Assembly (NCBI RefSeq): GCF_003047265.1
Contig: NZ_PZYY01000001.1
Location: 310,001-374,000 of the forward strand
Direction of reading: 5' to 3'
DNA: 64,000 nt
Source of the DNA: Nocardioides terrigena
GTDB taxonomy: Bacteria > Actinomycetota > Actinomycetes > Propionibacteriales > Nocardioidaceae
Below, one piece after another: positions 57,275 through 64,000 of the stretch (position 1 is its first letter; each line of letters starts with the position of its first letter). Below the pieces are notes generated by a model that saw only the letters and a list, made by a program, of their open reading frames with translations, had not been told where the DNA came from and ran no database searches. A program made the position numbers and the translations under genes.

Positions 57275-59169
57275 CGCGGGACCCCCTCGCCCAGCTCGTC
57301 GTGGTCGTCGAGCGAGCGGACCACGACGCTGCGGTAGTCGGCATCGTGCTCGAGCAGGTCGGCGTGCTCGCCGTCGGCGACGACGATCCCGTCCCGGAGC
57401 AGGACGACCCGGTCGGCGTGGTGCAGCCAGAGCGGCGACACCGTGCAGACGACGGTCGTGCGGCCCCGGCGCAGGTCGCTCACCCGCGCGGCGATGCGCG
57501 CCTCGGTGTGGGCGTCGACGGCGGAGGTGGGCTCGACCAGGACGAGGATCGGCGCGTCGACGGCGAGGGCGCGGGCGAGCACCACGCGCTGCCGCTGGCC
57601 GCCGGAGAGCCCGCGACCGCGCTCGTCGAGCTGTCCCTGCCAGCCCTCGGGCAGCGCGTCGTAGACGTCCTCGGCGTTGGCGATGCGCAGCGCCTCCTCG
57701 GCCTGCTCGCGGGTCAACCGGCCGTGCGGGTCGATGGCGTCCTGGAGGGTGCCGGCGAAGAGGCCGCTGCCGGTGTCGCTGACCAGCACCTGGCGGCGTA
57801 CGTCGTCGAGGCGCGCCGCCGACAGGTCGACGCCGCCCAGCCGCACGCCCCACGCCCGGGTCGCGGCCTCCTCGTCGCGCGCGGCGATGCGGGCGCGACG
57901 GCGCTCGCGGTCGGCCCGGGCCCGGCGGGCCGCGCGGCCCTTGAGGCCGTCGGCGTCGTCCTCGCCGACCGGGTCGGTGTCGGGCGGCAGGTAGCGCCCG
58001 AGCCGGTCGGCCAGCGCCGCGCTCTGCTCGGGCACCGCACTGACGACGACGGTCAGCAGGCCGGGGTGGGCGGTGAAGCCGCTGAGGTCGTCGACGATCT
58101 CGGCGCGGCCGTCGAGCGGGACCGGGTCGGCGGGCTCGCGCCACGGCGGGCGCTGCTCGAAGATCGCGATCGCCCGGCGGGCGCTCACCAGGGCCCGCGT
58201 GGACTTCTGGGCGAGCTCGAAGAACGTGCGGATCGGGCCGACCATGAAGAGCCCGTAGCCCAGGAAGCTCACCAGCTGGCCGACGCTGAGCTCACCGGCG
58301 TTGACCTGCCGGGTGCCGAGCCAGACGAGGCTGACCAGGAAGATGCCGGAGAGCAGGACCCCGACGGCCTCGACCGCCGCCTGCCAGATGCCCGACGAGA
58401 CGCCGGCCCTGCGGGCCGACTGGGACTGGACGGCGTAGTTGCGGCCGAAGGTCTCCTCGCCGCCGATGCCGCGCAGGATGCGCAGCCCGGCCACGATGTC
58501 GGTGGCCATCGAGGTCAGCTCGGAGTTGCGGCTGCGCTCGGTCTGCTGGCGGCGGTGCAGCGGCCGGAGCAGCGGCAGGGCGGCGCCGAGGAGCACCGGC
58601 GCCGCGACCAGCACGAGCACGCCGAGCTGCCACGACATCGACAGCACGATGGCCGCGACGGTCAGGTAGGAGACGAGCTGGGCCGCCGACCGCGCCAGGA
58701 TCTCGGTCAGCGCACCGAACTCGTCGGAGTCGCTCGACGCGACGCTGAGCACCTCACCGGTCGGCGAGCGGCGCGGTAGCACGTGGCCCATCTGGGCGAT
58801 CTTGCGCGTCACCATCTGGGTGGTGCCGTAGAGGCTGATGAGCCAGCTCCTCACGACCAGCGTGTGGAAGACGACGCCGAAGACGCCGCCGACGATGACC
58901 ACGCCCAGCATCACGCCGGCCCAGGTCAGCAGGTCGGCGGTCGAGCCGCCGAGGATGCCGTCGTCGACGGCCCGGCCGAAGATGTAGGGGCCGAAGGTCA
59001 ACGGCATCAGCCACAGCAGGCAGGCCAGCGAGGACAGGACGATGACCTGCCACTGCTGGCGGAGCATCCATCGCAGGAACGCCGCGGGCGATCGGGTGTC
59101 GGGGTCCGGCGTGGGTGCGTCGCTCGTGCCCGAGAAGAACGTCGCGATCCGGGGTGGGAAGTCCTGCAT
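57271..59169 (-). CDS. ABC exporter half-transporter with intact signature but lost Walker A, Q-loop, Walker B Asp and switch His
   Basis: The product is 632 residues with six helices (about 40-310) and an ATPase-like domain. LSGGQ is intact (521-525), but the Walker A region reads TVVVSAVPEQSAALADRL with no GxxGxGKS/T, the Q-loop position is VLVSDTGSGLF, Walker B is LVLVEPTS (V545 for Asp, E546 kept), and the switch His is S578. A charged insert of about 35 residues (403-438, Arg/Ala/Glu-rich) interrupts the domain. It cannot bind ATP in the usual way alone and must work with the downstream partner. Confidence 0.9.
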   Translation of the reverse strand: MQDFPPRIATFFSGTSDAPTPDPDTRSPAAFLRWMLRQQWQVIVLSSLACLLWLMPLTFGPYIFGRAVDDGILGGSTADLLTWAGVMLGVVIVGGVFGVVFHTLVVRSWLISLYGTTQMVTRKIAQMGHVLPRRSPTGEVLSVASSDSDEFGALTEILARSAAQLVSYLTVAAIVLSMSWQLGVLVLVAAPVLLGAALPLLRPLHRRQQTERSRNSELTSMATDIVAGLRILRGIGGEETFGRNYAVQSQSARRAGVSSGIWQAAVEAVGVLLSGIFLVSLVWLGTRQVNAGELSVGQLVSFLGYGLFMVGPIRTFFELAQKSTRALVSARRAIAIFEQRPPWREPADPVPLDGRAEIVDDLSGFTAHPGLLTVVVSAVPEQSAALADRLGRYLPPDTDPVGEDDADGLKGRAARRARADRERRRARIAARDEEAATRAWGVRLGGVDLSAARLDDVRRQVLVSDTGSGLFAGTLQDAIDPHGRLTREQAEEALRIANAEDVYDALPEGWQGQLDERGRGLSGGQRQRVVLARALAVDAPILVLVEPTSAVDAHTEARIAARVSDLRRGRTTVVCTVSPLWLHHADRVVLLRDGIVVADGEHADLLEHDADYRSVVVRSLDDHDELGEGVPR

Positions 59170-59220
59170 CGGACGATCAGCCTAGGCGCCCGCACCGACG
59201 GTGCGCGACGCAATAAGCGC

Positions 59221-60315
59221 TCAGGCGCCCGCGTACGCCGGGTAGTCGACGTACCCGGCCGCGCCACCGCCGTAGAAGGTCGACCGGTCCTGCTCGTTGA
59301 GCGGCAGCGACTCCTCGAGCCGGCGCGGGAGGTCGGGGTTGGCGATGAACGTGCGGCCGAAGGCCGCGGCGTCGATCCAGCCGCGCTGCAGCATCTGCTC
59401 GGCCTTGTCCTTGTCGTAGGCACCGGCCCCGACGATCACCCCGTCGTACGACGCGCGCAGCTCGTCGCGGAACGCGTCGGTGAGCGGCACCCCGCCGGCC
59501 CAGTCGGGCTCGGAGAGGTGCAGGAAGGCGAGCCCGCGCGACGACAGCTCGCGGGCCAGGGCGAGCCCGGTGACGTCGCCGTCCGGGTCCTCGAGGCCGT
59601 TGAACGCCCCCGTCGGGGAGATGCGGATGCCGACCCGGTCCGGCGACCAGGCGTCCGCCACCGCGTCGACGACGGCGAGCGGCAGCCGCAGCCGACCGGC
59701 GAGGTCGCCGCCCCAGCCGTCGGTGCGGTCGTTGACGGTGGAGCTCAGGAACTGGTGCAGCAGGTAGCCGTGGGCGCCGTGGATCTCGACCAGGTCGAAG
59801 CCGGCGTCGCGGGCGTTGCGGGTGGCGGCGGCGTAGTCCTCGACGAGCCGGGGGAGCTCGTCGGTCGCCAGCGCGCGCGGCGTCGGGCAGTCGGCCCGGA
59901 AGACGGCGCCGTCGGGGTCGACCAGACTGGTGCGCGAGCGGAAGGGCTTGTCGGTCGCCGACACGGGCAGGGCGCCGTCGTGCAGCGACTCGTGGTCGAC
60001 CCGGCCGGTGTGCCACAGCTGGGCGGCGATGAGCCCGCCCTCCGCGTGGACGGCGTCGGTGACCTCGCGCCACCCGGCGACCTGCTCGGCGCTGTGGATG
60101 CCGGGGGTGTCGGCATACCCCTTGCCCTCCGGGCTGATCTGGGTGCCCTCGCTGATGACCAGGCCGGCGCTGGCCCGCTGGCGGTAGTAGTCGACCGCGT
60201 GCCGCGACGGCAGGTCGCCCGGCTGCTCGGCGCGCTGCCGGGTGAGCGGGGCCATGAAGACGCGGTTGCGGGCCGTGACGGCACCGAGGTCCAGGGGCGA
60301 GAAGAGGTCGGTCAC
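59221..60315 (-). CDS. Old Yellow Enzyme-family NADH:flavin oxidoreductase
   Basis: This FMN-dependent ene-reductase is 364 residues from GTG 60315 (VTDLFSPLDLGAVTARNRVFMAPLTRQRA). The barrel carries GGLIAAQLWHTGRV, the family signature FDLVEIHGAHGYLLHQFLSSTVNDRTDGWGGDLAGRLRLPL (substrate-binding H-x-x-H and FMN loop) and AFGRTFIANPDLPRR. It is the classical OYE type (N-ethylmaleimide/xenobiotic reductase group). Monocistronic, with 50 bp to the ABC exporter start. Confidence 0.92.
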   Translation of the reverse strand: MTDLFSPLDLGAVTARNRVFMAPLTRQRAEQPGDLPSRHAVDYYRQRASAGLVISEGTQISPEGKGYADTPGIHSAEQVAGWREVTDAVHAEGGLIAAQLWHTGRVDHESLHDGALPVSATDKPFRSRTSLVDPDGAVFRADCPTPRALATDELPRLVEDYAAATRNARDAGFDLVEIHGAHGYLLHQFLSSTVNDRTDGWGGDLAGRLRLPLAVVDAVADAWSPDRVGIRISPTGAFNGLEDPDGDVTGLALARELSSRGLAFLHLSEPDWAGGVPLTDAFRDELRASYDGVIVGAGAYDKDKAEQMLQRGWIDAAAFGRTFIANPDLPRRLEESLPLNEQDRSTFYGGGAAGYVDYPAYAGA

Positions 60316-60397
60316 GGAGGGCCCAACGGGTGCCCCGCACCACGCATTCCCGGACGCGACGTTCGTCACGGCCGACGTCCTGCCGGGTCGGGTGACG

Positions 60398-61516
60398 TCA
60401 GGCGACGCGGACGGCGCCCGCGAGGTCATCGTGGACGGCGAGCAGGGAGTCGACCGTCGCCGACCACGGAAACTGCTCGGCGCGGGCCCGCGCGGCGGCA
60501 CGGCGCCCGGCCGCCGGGCGGCGCGCCACCTCGAGCACCGCGTCCGCGAGGGCCGCCGGCTGCGGGCTGCCCCAGCCGCCGGACGACGCGTCGACGAGCT
60601 CGCGCGCCCCGCCCCGGTCGGCCGTGACGACGGGCGTGCCGCTGGCCAGCGCCTCCAGCACGGCGAGCCCGAAGGTCTCGGTGGGGCACGCCGAGAGCGC
60701 CACGTCGGCGGCACCGATCCGCCGGCTGAGGTCGTCCCGTCCCTCGACGAAGCCGTGGAACGTCACCGGAGCGCCGCCGGCCACGTCCACCAGCTCGGCC
60801 CGGTGCGGGCCGTCGCCGTAGACGTCCAGCCGGACGGGCACCCCGCGCCGGTGCAGCTCGACGGCCGTGGCCACGGCGAGGTGCGGGCTCTTCTCCCGCG
60901 ACAGCCGGCCGACGTGGGTCAGCCGGAGCGGGCCGCCGTCCGGCACAGGGGGCGTCGTGTGCGGACGGAACGTGTCGAGGTCGACCCCGAGCGGCACCCG
61001 CACGACCGGGCAGCCGACCTGGTCCGCGGCCCGGGTGAACTCCCGCTCGGCGTAGCGCGAGGTCACGACCACGGTGTCGACGCTGCGCACCAGGACCCGG
61101 TTGAGCAGGGCGATGGAGACCTTGGAGGCGGTGTCGAGGCCGGTCCTCGACGCGAACATGTCGCTCAGCCGCTCGTGGGACAGCAGCACCGACCCCACGC
61201 CGTTGCGCCGCGCCCAACGGGCCACTGGCAGCAGGGTCAGCTTGTCGCTCAGCTCCACCGAGGTGGGGCGCCACTCCTCGAGGACGTCGGTCACCCGCCA
61301 CGGCTCGACGATCAGCCGGTAGCCGCCTCCCACCCGGGGTGCGCGCAGCTGCACCACGTCGCCGGCCGGCGAGCTGGTGCGGGCGTCGTACGGACCGGGG
61401 ACCACGAGCAGCCGGCGGCAGCCCGCGGCGGCGTACCCCTCGCCGAGGGCGGCAACGGCGGTCTTCATGCCGCCGGAGGCCGGGCCGATGAAGTTGGCGA
61501 GCTGGGCGATCCGCAT
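60398..61516 (-). CDS. GT4-family glycosyltransferase
   Basis: This GT-B retaining glycosyltransferase is 372 residues from ATG 61516 (MRIAQLANFIGPASGGMKTAV). The N-terminal domain holds the acceptor-site glycine-rich loop GPASGGMKTA; the C-terminal domain has THVGRLSREKSPHLAVATAVEL (donor-binding R and K), YGDGPHRAEL and ETFGLAVLEALASGTPVV (the E-x7-E motif). The overall order resembles actinobacterial PimB/MgtA-type mannosyltransferases, which fits the presence of mptB 10 kb away, but the sugar cannot be confirmed. Confidence 0.85.
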   Translation of the reverse strand: MRIAQLANFIGPASGGMKTAVAALGEGYAAAGCRRLLVVPGPYDARTSSPAGDVVQLRAPRVGGGYRLIVEPWRVTDVLEEWRPTSVELSDKLTLLPVARWARRNGVGSVLLSHERLSDMFASRTGLDTASKVSIALLNRVLVRSVDTVVVTSRYAEREFTRAADQVGCPVVRVPLGVDLDTFRPHTTPPVPDGGPLRLTHVGRLSREKSPHLAVATAVELHRRGVPVRLDVYGDGPHRAELVDVAGGAPVTFHGFVEGRDDLSRRIGAADVALSACPTETFGLAVLEALASGTPVVTADRGGARELVDASSGGWGSPQPAALADAVLEVARRPAAGRRAAARARAEQFPWSATVDSLLAVHDDLAGAVRVA

Positions 61517-61629
61517 GGAGCGCACCGTGGCGCAGCCCGGTGAACGGACTGCCAGCCCGAGGTGGCCGCCGCACGACAGGACCCCTCCGGGCGGTGTGCG
61601 TCGCACCACCCGCGAGGCAGGATGGGGCC

Positions 61630-64000
61630 GTGACCCTCCTCTCCCAGCTGCGAGACGTGCCCGCCCGACTGCGCAACGAGGCCCGCCAGGTGCCGACCCG
61701 CGACATCGACGAGACGGAGGTCGAGGTCGAGTCGACGGCCCACGCCGCTGCCGGGGTCACGGCCGTCGCCGTGGCCATGCGCCGCGCGATCGGCCAGATG
61801 GGCGTACGCCGCACCGCGGCGACGCTGCCCCGGCTCAACCAGGTCGGTGGCTTCGACTGCCAGGGCTGCGCCTGGCCCGACCCGGACGCCGGCCACCGGC
61901 ACCCCGCCGAGTTCTGCGAGAACGGCGCCAAGGCGGTCGCCGAGGAAGCCACCCGCCAGCTGCTGGACCTGGAGTTCTTCGCGACCCACTCCGTGGAGGA
62001 CCTCGCCGGGCGCACCGAGTTCTGGCTGGGCAAGCAGGGCCGGCTGACCGAGCCGATGGTCCTGCGACCCGGCGCCACCCACTACACGCCGATCTCGTGG
62101 GACGACGCCCACGCCACCATCGCCGGGCACCTGCGGCGCCTCGACGACCCCGACCAGGCGATCTTCTACACGTCGGGCAAGACCTCCAACGAGGCCGCCT
62201 TCGTCTACCAGCTCTTCGTGCGGGCCTTCGGGACCAACAACCTCCCCGACTGCTCCAACATGTGCCACGAGTCGTCGGGCTCCGCGCTCGTCGACACCAT
62301 CGGCATCGGCAAGGGCTCGGTCAGCCTCGAGGACATCCACCAGGCCAAACTGCTCGTGGTCGTGGGGCAGAACCCGGGCACCAACCACCCGCGGATGCTG
62401 TCCGCCCTCGAGATCGCCAAGCAGAACGGCGCGAAGATCATCTCGGTCAACCCGCTCGAGGAGGCCGGGCTGGTCCGCTTCAAGAACCCGCAGACCCCGA
62501 AGGGGGTGGCCGTCGGCACCGCGCTCGCCGACCTGCACCTGCCCGTCCGCCTCAACGGCGACATGGCCCTCTTCCAGGCGATCGGCTCGCTGCTCCTCGA
62601 GTGGGACGCGATCGACCGCGACTTCATCGACGAGTACGTCACCGGCTTCGAGGCGTACGCCGCACACGTCGCCGACCTCGACTGGACCAAGGTGGAGGCC
62701 GCGACCGGCCTCACCCGGGAGCAGGTCACCGAGGCGGCCCGGATGTTCGCGGACTCCCCGGCGACGATCACCTGCTGGGCGATGGGCATCACCCAGCACC
62801 ACAACTCGGTGGCCACGATCAAGGAGATCGTCAACGTCGCCCTGATGCAGGGCAACATCGGCAAGCCGGGCGCCGGGCTGTGCCCCGTCCGCGGCCACTC
62901 CAACGTCCAGGGCGACCGCACCATGGGCATCTGGGAGCGGGTGCCGGACCACTTCCTCGACGCGATCCGCGACGAGTTCGGCTTCGACCCGCCGCGCGAG
63001 CACGGCCACGACACGGTGGACTCCATCCGGGCCCTGCGCGACGGCAAGGCCCGCGTGTTCTTCGCGATGGGCGGCAACTTCGTGGCCGCGGCCCCCGACA
63101 CCGAGGCCACCGAGGCCGCGATGCGCAACGCCGCGCTCACGGTGCACGTCTCCACCAAGCTCAACCGCTCGCACGTCGTCCACGGCGGCGAGGCGCTGAT
63201 CCTCCCGGCCCTGGGCCGCAGCGAGAAGGACATGACGGGCGGCCGCGCCCAGCGGGTCACCGTCGAGGACTCCATGTCGGCCGTGCACGCCTCGCGCGGT
63301 CCGCTCGACCCGCCCTCGGAGCACCTGCGCTCCGAGGTCGACATCGTCTGCTCGATGGCGCTGGCCACCCTCGGCGAGGACTCGCCGATCCCGTGGGCGG
63401 ACTTCCGGTCCGACTACACCGAGATCCGTCGCCGGATCGCCCGCGTCGTGCCCGGCTGCGCGTCGTACGACGAGAAGGTCGACCAGCCCGGCGGCTTCGT
63501 GCTGCCGCACCCGCCCCGCGACAACCGCGTCTTCGAGACCGAGAGCCGGCGTGCGGTCATGACCGCCACCCCGCTGGAGGTGCTCGACGTGCCCCGCGGC
63601 CGGCTGCTGCTGCAGACGCTGCGCTCGCACGACCAGTTCAACACCACGATCTACGGCCTCGACGACCGCTACCGCGGCGTCAAGGGCGGCCGTCGGGTGG
63701 TGTTCGTCAACCCCGAGGACGTCCGTGAGCTCGGCTTCGTCGACGGCGACGTCATCGACCTGGTGAGCGAGTGGCGCGACGGCAGCGAGCGGGTGGCGCG
63801 GTCCTTCCGCATCGTGTCCTACGACCAGCCCCGCGGTTGCGCGGCCGCCTACTACCCGGAGACCAACCCGCTGGTGCCGCTCGACTCGACCGCGGAGAAG
63901 AGCAACACCCCCGTCTCCAAGTCCGTGGTGGTGCGCCTCGACCGGCCGGGCACCGACGGCGGGGACGGCCACGGGTCGCCCGACCAGGGGACCGGCTCCG
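61630..64000 (+). CDS. FdhF/YdeP-family molybdopterin oxidoreductase (right edge, 3' end missing)
   Basis: The frame is open from GTG 61630 to the window end, 790 residues, close to the family's usual full length (about 760-790). Cysteines C77, C80 and C96 (FDCQGCAWPD..FCENG) form the iron-sulfur site, C212-H213 in SNMCHESSG is the likely molybdenum ligand (cysteine, not selenocysteine), and VVVGQNPGTNHPRM, MGITQHHNSV, GNIGKPGAGLCPVRGHSNVQGDRTMGI and GGNFVAAAPDTE bind the bis-MGD cofactor. The YdeP branch has no settled substrate; formate dehydrogenase activity should not be assumed. fdhD is not visible. Confidence 0.9.
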   Translation, partial: MTLLSQLRDVPARLRNEARQVPTRDIDETEVEVESTAHAAAGVTAVAVAMRRAIGQMGVRRTAATLPRLNQVGGFDCQGCAWPDPDAGHRHPAEFCENGAKAVAEEATRQLLDLEFFATHSVEDLAGRTEFWLGKQGRLTEPMVLRPGATHYTPISWDDAHATIAGHLRRLDDPDQAIFYTSGKTSNEAAFVYQLFVRAFGTNNLPDCSNMCHESSGSALVDTIGIGKGSVSLEDIHQAKLLVVVGQNPGTNHPRMLSALEIAKQNGAKIISVNPLEEAGLVRFKNPQTPKGVAVGTALADLHLPVRLNGDMALFQAIGSLLLEWDAIDRDFIDEYVTGFEAYAAHVADLDWTKVEAATGLTREQVTEAARMFADSPATITCWAMGITQHHNSVATIKEIVNVALMQGNIGKPGAGLCPVRGHSNVQGDRTMGIWERVPDHFLDAIRDEFGFDPPREHGHDTVDSIRALRDGKARVFFAMGGNFVAAAPDTEATEAAMRNAALTVHVSTKLNRSHVVHGGEALILPALGRSEKDMTGGRAQRVTVEDSMSAVHASRGPLDPPSEHLRSEVDIVCSMALATLGEDSPIPWADFRSDYTEIRRRIARVVPGCASYDEKVDQPGGFVLPHPPRDNRVFETESRRAVMTATPLEVLDVPRGRLLLQTLRSHDQFNTTIYGLDDRYRGVKGGRRVVFVNPEDVRELGFVDGDVIDLVSEWRDGSERVARSFRIVSYDQPRGCAAAYYPETNPLVPLDSTAEKSNTPVSKSVVVRLDRPGTDGGDGHGSPDQGTGS

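Noticed and set aside
61630..64000. Annotation as a selenocysteine formate dehydrogenase
   Set aside because: The ligand codon encodes cysteine and the sequence order fits the YdeP branch, so formate as substrate is not supported.

Overview
The window is a high-GC chromosomal segment from an actinobacterium. Frequent GTG starts, a menaquinone (men) pathway, a 14-gene NDH-1 operon, an MptB-type mannosyltransferase, a coenzyme-A-type KorAB pair and an Eis-like acetyltransferase fit a Nocardioides-like member of the Propionibacteriales. That placement is inferred from gene content and style, not from a marker gene. There is no sign of a prophage, transposase, CRISPR array or rRNA. Most of the window is core metabolic gene content.

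Layout. 1-2 kb: the N-terminal part of an Eis-like GNAT acetyltransferase (cut by the left edge) and an ArsR/SRPBCC pair behind a perfect palindrome. 2-9 kb: menA with two tandem paralogous MFS transporters on the minus strand, divergent from the overlapping menE-menC-menD. 9-18 kb: a membrane protein of unknown function, a CPA1 Na+/H+ antiporter with a C-terminal UBP-type zinc finger, a secreted GH16 glucanase, a metallo-beta-lactamase-fold hydrolase, menF, an L,D-transpeptidase and menG. 18-35 kb: a complete nuoA-N operon with a Rex-like operator, translationally coupled at its end to a polyprenyl diphosphate synthase that probably makes the menaquinone tail. 35-40 kb: rarD, a small secreted protein and korAB. 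40-44 kb: a sulfate ABC transporter (substrate-binding protein, CysT, CysW, CysA). 44-46 kb: a B12-binding protein with the photoreceptor Wx9EH motif but no DNA-binding domain, a structured 350-bp non-coding region, YajQ and tRNA-Tyr. 46-52 kb: a secreted tannase-like esterase, an MFS transporter, a secreted decapeptide-repeat protein, a CpdA-like phosphodiesterase and MptB. 52-55 kb: a homogentisate catabolic cluster (fahA, an uncharacterised gene, divergent hmgA) with a palindrome between the divergent genes. 55-64 kb: a heterodimeric ABC exporter with complementary degenerate ATP sites, an Old Yellow Enzyme, a GT4 glycosyltransferase and a molybdopterin oxidoreductase that runs off the right edge.

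How it fits together. menF, menD, menC, menE, menA, menG and the prenyl synthase supply menaquinone (menB and menH are not in the window). NDH-1 passes electrons from NADH to it, and the Rex-like site would tie nuo expression to the NADH/NAD+ ratio. KorAB converts 2-oxoglutarate to succinyl-CoA with ferredoxin, and 2-oxoglutarate is also the MenD substrate. The most interesting items are the asymmetric ABC exporter, the stand-alone B12 photosensor-like protein beside a structured RNA-like region, the unknown gene inside the homogentisate operon, and the zinc-finger antiporter.
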